Under the pieces are notes generated by a model. The model worked only from the letters and a program-made list of their open reading frames with translations, did no database searches and was not told the DNA's origin. From Deltaproteobacteria bacterium (GTDB lineage Bacteria; Desulfobacterota; Binatia; UBA9968), in the NCBI GenBank assembly GCA_016874755.1, contig VGTH01000010.1:1-64000 (forward strand): a stretch of 64,000 nt of DNA, in the 5' to 3' direction. Positions 43,615 through 51,101 of the stretch are shown in pieces (the stretch's first letter is position 1; each line of letters starts with the position of its first letter). Made by a program: the position numbers and the translations under genes.

Positions 43615-44913
43615 ATGATCCGCCAGAAAATCTTGCCTTACCTTAGGGCCATGAAAAAATCGTGCGCATCTCCGCCCGCGCCCAACAAACCTCCCCTAAC
43701 CCCTCTTTTCCAAAGAGGGGAATCACCATGCGGAACAGTGGCATCTCAAATATTCATGACGAATATTCCGCGTCCCCCTTTGAAAAAGGGGGGCAACAGG
43801 GGGATTTTATTTGCTTGTTTCATTGCGCCGCTGGCGATTTTGCTGACGATGTTGGTTGCGGCTCAAGCACGTGGCGCAGAAACAGCGGCAACATCGGACA
43901 GCGAATGGGAGCGCACGGTCAAAGCCGCCGAGCAGGAAGGGCAGGTCAACGTTTACAAGATCGCCAGCGACTCGGAGTGGCAGGCATTTCAGAAAAAATA
44001 CCCCAAGATCAAAGTAAACATTACCCATGCCACGGCGGCGCAGCACCTGCAGCGTATTATGGCCGAGCGGCGCGCGGGCAAATATTTGCCCGACGTGATT
44101 CGTCTCGGCGGCGGCACCTCGACTTCTCTCTTCAAAGCCAAGGCGCTCGATCCCATCGGCCCGGCCATGCTGTTGCCGGAAGTCAGAGATGCCACCAAAT
44201 GGTTTGAGGGACGGCATCATTACAACGACATCGAGAACCAATACGTTTTCATCTATGCGGCCTTTCCGCTGCATTTGCTCGGTTACAATCCAAAAATAGT
44301 CGATGGGAATAGCCTGAAAGGCTACGCCGACCTGCTCGACCCCAAGTGGAAAGGCAAGATCACACTGAAAGATCCGCGCGATCCGGGCGGAGCCAGTCCG
44401 CTGCTATTTCTCTACTACAATCCGCAGCTCGGAGCGGACTTCATCAAAAAACTTTTTACTGTCTCGGGGCTGACGCTGATCCGCAACGAAGGGCAGCAAC
44501 TGGACTGGGTGGCGTCGGGAAAGTATCCCATCGCGATCACCGCCAAACCAGAGCAACTGGAGAGCGCCAAGAGCAAAGGACTGCCGGTGGAAGTGCTCGA
44601 CGCCCATATAATGAAAAAAGACGGCGTCGGCTTGGAAGCGGGCGGCACGATGGTCGCGTTGGCGAACAACGCGCCGCATCCGAACGCCGCCAAGGTGCTG
44701 CTAAATTGGTTCTTGTCGCGCGAAGGCCAAATGGCGGTGCAGAGACCGAGCGGCAACGAGCCTGGCTACAATTCGCTGCGCGAAGACATTGCGAAGGATT
44801 TTTTGCCGAGCTGGGCGCAGCGGCAGAAGGGCACGAACTACGTTCGTCTGTGGGGCCCGGCGGTGTGGGATCGCACGGCGATCACGGATTTGGTGAATGA
44901 GATGGCGAAGTGA
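43615..44913 (+). CDS. Family-1 ABC substrate-binding protein with repeat-encoded insertion before the signal core
   Basis: GGAGGA at 43603-43608 is ideally placed for ATG 43615. From there the frame runs through MIRQKILPYLRAMKK, then about 50 residues encoded by a palindromic repeat (PPLTPLFQRGE ... PPLKKGGNRG), and only then the hydrophobic core ACFIAPLAILLTMLVAA ending ARGAE. Total 432 residues, about 60 longer than relatives. An internal ATG at 43757 is an alternative start. The CxxC position reads PIAITAKPEQ. The mature SBP is otherwise complete. A Rieske gene follows downstream. Confidence 0.82.
   Translation: MIRQKILPYLRAMKKSCASPPAPNKPPLTPLFQRGESPCGTVASQIFMTNIPRPPLKKGGNRGILFACFIAPLAILLTMLVAAQARGAETAATSDSEWERTVKAAEQEGQVNVYKIASDSEWQAFQKKYPKIKVNITHATAAQHLQRIMAERRAGKYLPDVIRLGGGTSTSLFKAKALDPIGPAMLLPEVRDATKWFEGRHHYNDIENQYVFIYAAFPLHLLGYNPKIVDGNSLKGYADLLDPKWKGKITLKDPRDPGGASPLLFLYYNPQLGADFIKKLFTVSGLTLIRNEGQQLDWVASGKYPIAITAKPEQLESAKSKGLPVEVLDAHIMKKDGVGLEAGGTMVALANNAPHPNAAKVLLNWFLSREGQMAVQRPSGNEPGYNSLREDIAKDFLPSWAQRQKGTNYVRLWGPAVWDRTAITDLVNEMAK
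43684..43808. repeat. CCCCTCTTTTCCAAAGAGGGG inverted repeat inside a gene start
   Basis: CCTCCCCTAACCCCTCTTTT with CCAAAGAGGGG faces CCCCCTTTGAAAAAGGGGGG with CAACAGGGGGATTTT. The whole block is in frame with the SBP that starts at 43615. Confidence 0.75.
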
Positions 44914-44917
44914 TTCG

Positions 44918-45060
44918 GAATTTTCTCGCGCAGAGTACGCAGAGATCGCAAAGTTCGGAAAAGAAATTTCACCACGAAGGACACGAAGATCACGAAGGGA
45001 AGCCCAAGAAGAAAATTTCCGAACTTCGTGTCCTTCGTCATGATCTTCGTGGTGAGTAAT
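44918..45060. repeat. CACGAAGGACACGAAG inverted repeat with GCGCAGAGTACGCAGAG element
   Basis: CTCGCGCAGAGTACGCAGAG, then TCACCACGAAGGACACGAAG facing CTTCGTGTCCTTCGTCATGA and TCTTCGTGGTGAG. It fills the gap between the SBP and the Rieske gene; the same double structure is at 48303-48450 between the next SBP and Rieske pair. Confidence 0.75.
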
Positions 45061-45083
45061 TCTTATTCGATGGAGACAAGCCT

Positions 45084-46295
45084 ATGATTAGACCAAGCGA
45101 TCTTACATGGGATGAAGTTGTCCGGGTCGGACCGGGGACCCTCGGCGGCAATTATTTGCGCGCGTTTTGGTGGCCGGTGGCGTTGGCGGACGAAGTCAAA
45201 GACATTCCGGTGCCGGTGAAAATTCTTGGCGAGGAACTGGTTTTGTTCCGCGACCTGGGCGGCCAGCTCAATTTGCTTGGCGTGTATTGCGCGCATCGGC
45301 GCGCGTCGTTGGAGTACGGGCTCATTCAAGAAAACGGCATTCGCTGCGCCTATCACGGCTGGTGCTACGACCGGCGCGGGGCGATTGTCGATCGGCCGGC
45401 GGAGCCGATCAAGACCGCGCCGAATATTCACCATCCCTGGTATCCGGCGCGCGAGTTGGGCGGCTTTGTTTTTGCCTATCTGGGTAAAGACAAAGAGAGT
45501 CCGCCGCCGCTGCCGCGCTACGATGTGCTGGTGCAAGATGGTCACCGTGTGTGTGAGCGCGGCGATCCGGATGGCGGCAAGGCGTATAATTGCAATTGGC
45601 TGCAGGGCGTCGAGAATACTACGGATACGACGCACCTGACCTATTTGCACGGTATTTACAAAAACTGCCCGTCGTTCAAGCCGGTGGAAGGCGAGTACGG
45701 CGTCAAACTCTATATTCTCGAACCGCGCGCGCGGCCGGGACATGTGGCGATCCGCAAGCGCTGCACGGTGCTGCCGACGATCAATCGCAAATCGCGCGAG
45801 CTGTATAAGAACGATCCGAACAAAATGCCGGTGACGCTGCAGCAGGCAATCTGGGTGATTCCCATCGACGATACGCATTGCGAAGAGATGCGCATGACGG
45901 TGTATCCCGAGAAACCGCCGGACAAGCGCTACCACGGTGAGTACATCGACAAAACCAAGCAGCGTGAACGCAAACCCTACGACCGGCGCGCTTATGGCGA
46001 GGTCCGCGGCATCGTGCCTTTGGAGGACAAAGCGATGGTCGAAAGCCAGGGCGCCATCGTCGATCGGACATTGGAACACCCCGGCTTCGGCGACCGGGCG
46101 ATTCTTGTGCTGCGTAAGATGTTGCGCGATGGCATCGCTGCCGTTGCCAACGGCGAGATGCCCAAAGGCGTGTTGCGAGAAGATATGTCGCTGGTCGATC
46201 TCGACATCGGCATCGAGCAGTATCCGATCGACAACGTTCCCGTAGATCGCCAAGAGCTGCTCGCTGAACTGCAGAAGCAGGCGGAGCAAATATGA
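45084..46295 (+). CDS. Rieske non-heme iron oxygenase alpha subunit
   Basis: A 403-residue oxygenase component: Rieske ligands CAHRRAS and CAYHGWCYD, iron site ENTTDTTHLTYLH. Its N-terminus (MIRPSDLTWDEVVRVGPGTLGGNYLRAFW) departs from the other four copies, and the iron-site helix has TTDTTH instead of SVDPSH-like sequence, so it is the most divergent Rieske in the set. GGAGACAAGCC precedes the ATG. Its stop overlaps the next gene (ATGA), coupling it to a beta-hydroxyacid dehydrogenase-like protein. Confidence 0.9.
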   Translation: MIRPSDLTWDEVVRVGPGTLGGNYLRAFWWPVALADEVKDIPVPVKILGEELVLFRDLGGQLNLLGVYCAHRRASLEYGLIQENGIRCAYHGWCYDRRGAIVDRPAEPIKTAPNIHHPWYPARELGGFVFAYLGKDKESPPPLPRYDVLVQDGHRVCERGDPDGGKAYNCNWLQGVENTTDTTHLTYLHGIYKNCPSFKPVEGEYGVKLYILEPRARPGHVAIRKRCTVLPTINRKSRELYKNDPNKMPVTLQQAIWVIPIDDTHCEEMRMTVYPEKPPDKRYHGEYIDKTKQRERKPYDRRAYGEVRGIVPLEDKAMVESQGAIVDRTLEHPGFGDRAILVLRKMLRDGIAAVANGEMPKGVLREDMSLVDLDIGIEQYPIDNVPVDRQELLAELQKQAEQI

Positions 46296-47164
46296 CGCGG
46301 TTGCATTCGGCGGCGGCGTTGGAGCGTTTAGGTTTTATCGGGCTTGGCAATATGGGCGGCGCGATTGCGCTCCGGCTCCTGCGCGCTGGTTACCCGTTGA
46401 CCGTGCTCGATTTGGAAGATGCGAGGATGGCGCCGCTTATCAAAGCCGGCGCGGCCAGCGCGGCTACCCCGGCGAAGGTTGCCGAGCGTTCGACCATTGT
46501 CATCGCTTCGCTGCAACCGGAGTCGGTGGAAGAGGTGGCCTGCGGCAGAAACGGGCTGGTGGCGGCGCGGCAGGCGGATTTTTGTTTCGTCGACTTGAGC
46601 AGCACGTCGCAGGAGCTGGCGATCAAAGTCTCCGGCGCGCTGCGCGAGCTCGGCATCGAGATGCTCGATGCGCCGGTGAGCGGCGCCGACATCGGCGCGA
46701 CCAACGGCAACCTGACGCTCTTTGTCGGCGGCAGCTATCCGGCGTATCAACGCTGTCTGCCGGTCTTGCAGCAGATCGGCCAGATGGTGACCTACCTCGG
46801 CCCCAACGGCAATGGCCAGGTGGGCAAGAAAATCAACCAGATGATGCAGGCGATGTCCGAGCTGGCGATCTACGAAGGCATGCTGCTGGCGCAGAAAAAG
46901 GGGCTGCCACTGCAGATGTTCGCGCGGGCGGCGTCGGCCGGCTGCGCGCAGACCTGGCGCTTGGACGAGCTGGTCGACGGCGTGTTCAATCACGGCGAAA
47001 GCAAACACCGGTTTCGGCTGCGCCCTGGCCGCACGGGCAATGCCCTCAAGATGGCCGAGCAGCTCGGCATCAAGCTGCCAGGCACGGAAGCGGCGCATCA
47101 GGTGTTTTTACGGCATAACTGGGAGATAGTGATTGACTTCGATGAGGACAAAGTTCCGGAGTAG
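46292..47164 (+). CDS. NAD(P)-dependent beta-hydroxyacid dehydrogenase (3-hydroxyisobutyrate dehydrogenase family)
   Basis: A 290-residue reductase with LGFIGLGNMGGAIALRLL (nucleotide binding), DAPVSGADIGATNGNLT (substrate-binding motif) and VGKKINQM with the catalytic Lys near residue 179. All family landmarks are intact, more canonical than the copy at 27811. The start overlaps the Rieske stop by four bases, so both proteins are likely made together, perhaps acting in sequence on the same product. An SBP follows seven bases after its stop. Confidence 0.85.
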   Translation: MTRLHSAAALERLGFIGLGNMGGAIALRLLRAGYPLTVLDLEDARMAPLIKAGAASAATPAKVAERSTIVIASLQPESVEEVACGRNGLVAARQADFCFVDLSSTSQELAIKVSGALRELGIEMLDAPVSGADIGATNGNLTLFVGGSYPAYQRCLPVLQQIGQMVTYLGPNGNGQVGKKINQMMQAMSELAIYEGMLLAQKKGLPLQMFARAASAGCAQTWRLDELVDGVFNHGESKHRFRLRPGRTGNALKMAEQLGIKLPGTEAAHQVFLRHNWEIVIDFDEDKVPE

Positions 47165-47171
47165 GGGATCT

Positions 47172-48302
47172 ATGCGCCTAGCCGGATTCATAGCTGTGTT
47201 GGTGGCGCTGGTGCTTGGGTTCTCGCCGAGCCGAGTTGCGGCAGCAGAAAGCGCGGGCTGGGAAGCCGAGTGGAACCGCGTTCTCAAGGCTGCCGAGCAG
47301 GAAGGCCAGGTGAACCTCTACAGCCTGTCAGAGATCGGCGAGGCGATCGCCAACTCGGGGTTTGCCAAGAAATTCCCCAAAATCAAAATCAACGTCGTCG
47401 GCGCGCGCGGCGGCGAGCATATTTCGCGCATCATGGCCGAGCGGCGCGCTGGCAAGTTTCTCGTCGACCTCGGCAACCTCGGCAACACGTCGCCCCATAC
47501 GCTCTATCAAAGCAAAGTCCTCGACCCGATCGCATCGGCCTATATTCTTCCCGAGGTCAAAGATGAATCGAAGTGGTGGCAGGGCAAGCAGCAGTTCATC
47601 GATCCCGACGGGAAATATATTCTCGTTTACGTCGGCGCGCCGCTGTTTTTGGTCGGTTACAATACCAAGCTTGTCGAGCCGAAAAGCTTCAAGTCGTATT
47701 GGGATTTGCTCGAGCCCAAATGGAAGGGCAAGATCGTTGCCTTCGATCCCAAGGCCGGCGGCTTCGCGGCGACGCGGGATCGGTTTTTCTATCACAACGC
47801 GGAATTGGGGCCGCAATTCTTGCGGCGTTTGTTTAGCGAGACCAGCTTGACGTTATACGCGCGCTACCCGCAGGGCGAAGATTGGCTGGCGGCGGGAAAG
47901 TACTCGCTTTGCTTGTGCCGCCATCAATCGATCAGCGAGGCCAAGGCCCAAGGCTTGCCGGTGGATTTGATGGAGCCGACGCAATTCAAAGAAGGGGTCG
48001 GCATCGAGAGCCGGGCTAAAACGTTGGTGCTGATGAACCAAGCGCCGCATCCGAACGCGGCGAAGGTTTTTCTCAATTGGTTTCTATCGCGCGAGGGACA
48101 GAGCGATTTTCAGAAAACCGCGGCGAAGTTCATCGACGCCGGCGCCGAAGCGTCGCTGCGCCAAGATATTTCCAAGGATGATATTCCGCCGCGCAATCGG
48201 TTGAACCCGGGCGTGAAATATCTGCCGCAGTGGAACCCGGATTATTTCGATATGAAACCGATCAGTAAAGTGATCAGCGAAGCGCTGGCCGAGAAGAAAT
48301 AG
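47172..48302 (+). CDS. Family-1 ABC substrate-binding protein
   Basis: A 376-residue SBP. ATG 47172 follows AGGGGAT and begins the signal MRLAGFIAVLVALVLGFSPS ending VAAAE. The CxxC position has a shortened CLC (YSLCLCRHQS). SEIGEAIANSGFAKKFPKI and GNTSPHTLYQSKVLDPI resemble the SBP at 55282 (GEVGFVSEFEKKFPRI, GNTSPYALYQ), so these two form a sub-branch, and both precede a Rieske gene. The tail is RQDISKDD. Confidence 0.86.
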   Translation: MRLAGFIAVLVALVLGFSPSRVAAAESAGWEAEWNRVLKAAEQEGQVNLYSLSEIGEAIANSGFAKKFPKIKINVVGARGGEHISRIMAERRAGKFLVDLGNLGNTSPHTLYQSKVLDPIASAYILPEVKDESKWWQGKQQFIDPDGKYILVYVGAPLFLVGYNTKLVEPKSFKSYWDLLEPKWKGKIVAFDPKAGGFAATRDRFFYHNAELGPQFLRRLFSETSLTLYARYPQGEDWLAAGKYSLCLCRHQSISEAKAQGLPVDLMEPTQFKEGVGIESRAKTLVLMNQAPHPNAAKVFLNWFLSREGQSDFQKTAAKFIDAGAEASLRQDISKDDIPPRNRLNPGVKYLPQWNPDYFDMKPISKVISEALAEKK

Positions 48303-48450
48303 GATTCGGAGTTGTCTCGCGCAAAGGCGCAAAGGACGCAAAGATCGGAAAGGGATTACTTACCACGAAGGACACGAAGGAAAGAAAAAGTAGAGCTATT
48401 TTTTTTCCGAACCTTCGTGTCCTTCGCGATCTGCGTGGTGAAAATTGAAT
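48303..48450. repeat. GCGCAAAGGCGCAAAGG and CACGAAGGACACGAAG inverted repeats
   Basis: TCTCGCGCAAAGGCGCAAAG and GACGCAAAGATCGG, then TTACCACGAAGGACACGAAG facing CCTTCGTGTCCTTCGCGATC and TGCGTGGTG. It fills the SBP-Rieske gap. Confidence 0.75.
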
Positions 48451-48464
48451 TCTAGAGGAACATC

Positions 48465-49700
48465 ATGCTCAGCCAAGAAGAAAACAATCTGCTCACACAA
48501 GTCAGCCGCGGCACACCGATGGGCGAGTTGTGGCGGCGCTATTGGCTGCCGATTGCCGCGGCGTCGGAGTTGATTGACAAACCGACCAAAAAAATTCGTT
48601 TGCTCGGTGAAGACTTGGTGCTCTACCGCGACAAGCAGGGGCGGCCGGGTTTGATCGGGCCGCAGTGCGCGCATCGGCGCATGTCGATGCTCTTGGGAAT
48701 TCCCGACAACGACGGTTTGCGCTGCCCCTATCACGGCTGGCTTTATGGCAAAGACGGCAGGTGTTTGGAGCAGCCCTATGAAACCGCGGAAGACCCCAAC
48801 AGCACGTTCAAGGATCGCATTCGCATGCCGGCCTATCCCGTGCAGGAACTGGGCGGGCTGATCTTTGCCTACCTCGGCCCCGAGCCGGCGCCGCTGATAC
48901 CGCGCTGGGAACTATTCGTGCGTGACGGCGTGCTGCGCGACATCGGCGCCGCGGTGATCCCGTGCAATTGGCTGCAGATCATGGAGAACTCCCTCGACCC
49001 GGTGCACGTCGAGTGGCTGCATCAGCATTTTTTCAACTACGTGCAGGAACGGCTGGGGCGCACGGAATTCAAAGGCAAACCGGTGAGCCATAAGAAAATT
49101 AATTTTCGTGAGTTCGAACACGGCATCGTCAAAACCCGCATGCTCGAAGGCCAGACCGAAGAGAGCGAAGACTGGCAAGTCGGCCATCCGGTTTTGTTTC
49201 CCAATATCCTTTTGAGCGGCAGCACGCAGCGGCCGACGTTTCAAATTCGTGTGCCCTTGGATGATTCCCACACGCTGCATCTCTGGTACACCTGCTACGC
49301 GCGGCCCGACGCCAAGCCGCAGGACGTGATTCCTTTCTACCAAGTGCCGGTGCCGGGCGTCGACGCCAACGGCGAGCCCGACTGGTCGCTGCTCGACAAC
49401 AACAGCGGCGAAGACATCATCGCCTGGGTGACGCAGGGCGGCGTGGCGGACCGCACGCAAGAGGCGCTTGGGCTGTCGGACAAGGGGATTATTCTATATC
49501 GCAAGCAGCTGAAAGAGCAGATGGAGAAAGTTCGCGCCGGGCAAGATCCGATGAATGTGTTCCGCGACCCGGCAAAGAATCAATTGCTCAAATTGCGCTT
49601 GGAAGACGCCAAGCTCAACAGGGGCAGTTTTCGCGGCGGTGGGCCGACGCGACAGGGTGGGGCGACGAAGTATAGTCCGGTGCTTAACTCGGAGGAGTAA
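48465..49700 (+). CDS. Rieske non-heme iron oxygenase alpha subunit
   Basis: A 411-residue oxygenase component with Rieske ligands CAHRRMS and CPYHGWLYG and iron site ENSLDPVHVEWLH. The same DPVHVEWLH segment occurs in the copy at 56530, so these two are closest relatives. AGAGGAACATC precedes the ATG. A Gfo/Idh/MocA dehydrogenase of the phthalate dihydrodiol type follows 18 bases later, giving an oxygenase plus dihydrodiol dehydrogenase pair as in phthalate 4,5-degradation. Confidence 0.9.
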   Translation: MLSQEENNLLTQVSRGTPMGELWRRYWLPIAAASELIDKPTKKIRLLGEDLVLYRDKQGRPGLIGPQCAHRRMSMLLGIPDNDGLRCPYHGWLYGKDGRCLEQPYETAEDPNSTFKDRIRMPAYPVQELGGLIFAYLGPEPAPLIPRWELFVRDGVLRDIGAAVIPCNWLQIMENSLDPVHVEWLHQHFFNYVQERLGRTEFKGKPVSHKKINFREFEHGIVKTRMLEGQTEESEDWQVGHPVLFPNILLSGSTQRPTFQIRVPLDDSHTLHLWYTCYARPDAKPQDVIPFYQVPVPGVDANGEPDWSLLDNNSGEDIIAWVTQGGVADRTQEALGLSDKGIILYRKQLKEQMEKVRAGQDPMNVFRDPAKNQLLKLRLEDAKLNRGSFRGGGPTRQGGATKYSPVLNSEE

Positions 49701-49718
49701 CCCCTCGGTACCCCGGCT

Positions 49719-50888
49719 ATGAATATCAGAATCGGCCTAGTGGGCCTTGGCACCGGGGGGCGCTCGCTGCCGCTGGCGATTCGCAAGACGAGTGGCTTCG
49801 ATTTCGTCGCCGGCGCCGATCTGCGCGAGAAAGCGCGGGCGCAGTACGCCGCCGAGTTCGGCGTGCAAACCTTCGACAGCGTCGAGGCGATGTGCGCGAT
49901 GAAAGACTTGGACGCGGTCTATGTCGCCACACCCAATCCGTTTCACGCGCCGCACGCGATGGCCGCGATGGAGCGCGGCAAGCATGTGATGGTCGAAAAG
50001 CCGATGGCGCTAACCCTGGAAGACTGCGATCGTATGATCGCTGCAGCGGAAAAAAATCGCGTCAAGCTGATGGTCGCCCACACGCGCAGCTTCAACGAGC
50101 CGATTCGCAAGATGCGCGAGATCATCAGCAGCGGCCGGTTGGGGCGCGTGACACAAGTGCACACGCTGCGCTATTCGCCCTGGCTCTTGCGGCCGCGCGA
50201 GCCGGTGGAGATCGATACTACGCTGGGCGGCGGTGTGTGCTACCGCCAGGCGCCGCACCAGGTCGACATTGCCCGCCTGTTGGCCGGCGGCGTGGCCCGG
50301 AGCGTGCGCGCGATGGCCGGCCGATGGTCGCCAGAGAATGCCACGGAAGGGAATTATTCGGCATTGATCGAGTTTGCCGGCGGTGTGGCCGCGACCTTGA
50401 TCTACGATGGCTACGGCTATTTTGACGATCGTGAGTTAATCGAAGGCGATGTTTTTGGCGGCCGCGAGGCCGTCACCGCCGGGCAGCGGCTCCGCAAAGC
50501 ACGCGCCGAAGGCAATCTCGACAAGGACACCAGCCGCTCGGGTGTGGCGTTCGATATCGAGCGCGGCGACGCTCCGGCCGAGCGCCGGCCGCGCCAGCCG
50601 TTTTTCGGTCTCACGCTGGTCAGCTGTGAGCGCGGCGCGCTCAGGCAGTCGTCAAAAGGGGTGTTTGTCTACGATGAAAAGGGCCGCAGCGAAGAGCTCT
50701 GCAGCGAATGGCAAGGGCCGTTGCGGGTTGAGCTGGGCGATTTCTACAAAGCCGTAAGAGAAGACAAGCCCATGCCCCATGACGGCCATTGGGGTAAGGC
50801 GACCCTGGAAGTCTGTCTGGCGATCTTGCGGTCGAGTCGCGACGGCAGCGAACATAAGTTGGCGTGGCAAGTGGCGAGCCGGTACTAG
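49719..50888 (+). CDS. Gfo/Idh/MocA oxidoreductase, phthalate 4,5-cis-dihydrodiol dehydrogenase-like (Pht4 family)
   Basis: A 389-residue oxidoreductase: RIGLVGLGTGGR nucleotide motif, the EKPMALTLEDC block with the conserved Lys, and a catalytic-type His in APHQVDIARLL. Several stretches (ARAQYAAEFGV, VYVATPNPFHAPHAM, ENATEGNYSALIEF, YDGYGYFDD) resemble the phthalate dihydrodiol dehydrogenase branch rather than sugar dehydrogenases. It would rearomatise a cis-dihydrodiol made by the Rieske enzyme just upstream. No ribosome-binding site is close to the ATG, and the nearby GGAGGAG belongs to the preceding gene's end. Confidence 0.75.
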   Translation: MNIRIGLVGLGTGGRSLPLAIRKTSGFDFVAGADLREKARAQYAAEFGVQTFDSVEAMCAMKDLDAVYVATPNPFHAPHAMAAMERGKHVMVEKPMALTLEDCDRMIAAAEKNRVKLMVAHTRSFNEPIRKMREIISSGRLGRVTQVHTLRYSPWLLRPREPVEIDTTLGGGVCYRQAPHQVDIARLLAGGVARSVRAMAGRWSPENATEGNYSALIEFAGGVAATLIYDGYGYFDDRELIEGDVFGGREAVTAGQRLRKARAEGNLDKDTSRSGVAFDIERGDAPAERRPRQPFFGLTLVSCERGALRQSSKGVFVYDEKGRSEELCSEWQGPLRVELGDFYKAVREDKPMPHDGHWGKATLEVCLAILRSSRDGSEHKLAWQVASRY

Positions 50889-50904
50889 CAGGCAGCCAAA
50901 AAAA

Positions 50905-50941
50905 TTCATCGGAGCCCTTCGACTAAGCTCAGGGCGGACGG
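50905..50941. repeat. CCCTTCGACTAAGCTCAGGG repeat
   Basis: GAGCCCTTCGACTAAGCTCA plus GGGCGG, related to the CTGTCCTGAGCAAAGTCGAAG elements at 35004 and 36076. The rest of the 213-base gap before the permease shows no gene. Confidence 0.5.
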
Positions 50942-51101
50942 TTCGGAAGTTGAAATCGTTGGAGAGAATCCGTTTCCGGTTAGACCTGTCGAACCATTCA
51001 CCGCTTAATCTTTGGAGGCTGCTGTTAGAACGCGACGGCCCTGGGGCTTTCCTCTTGCACTCCCCGCCGACAAAGGATAAAAACTCGCTGGCATTGGAAT
51101 A

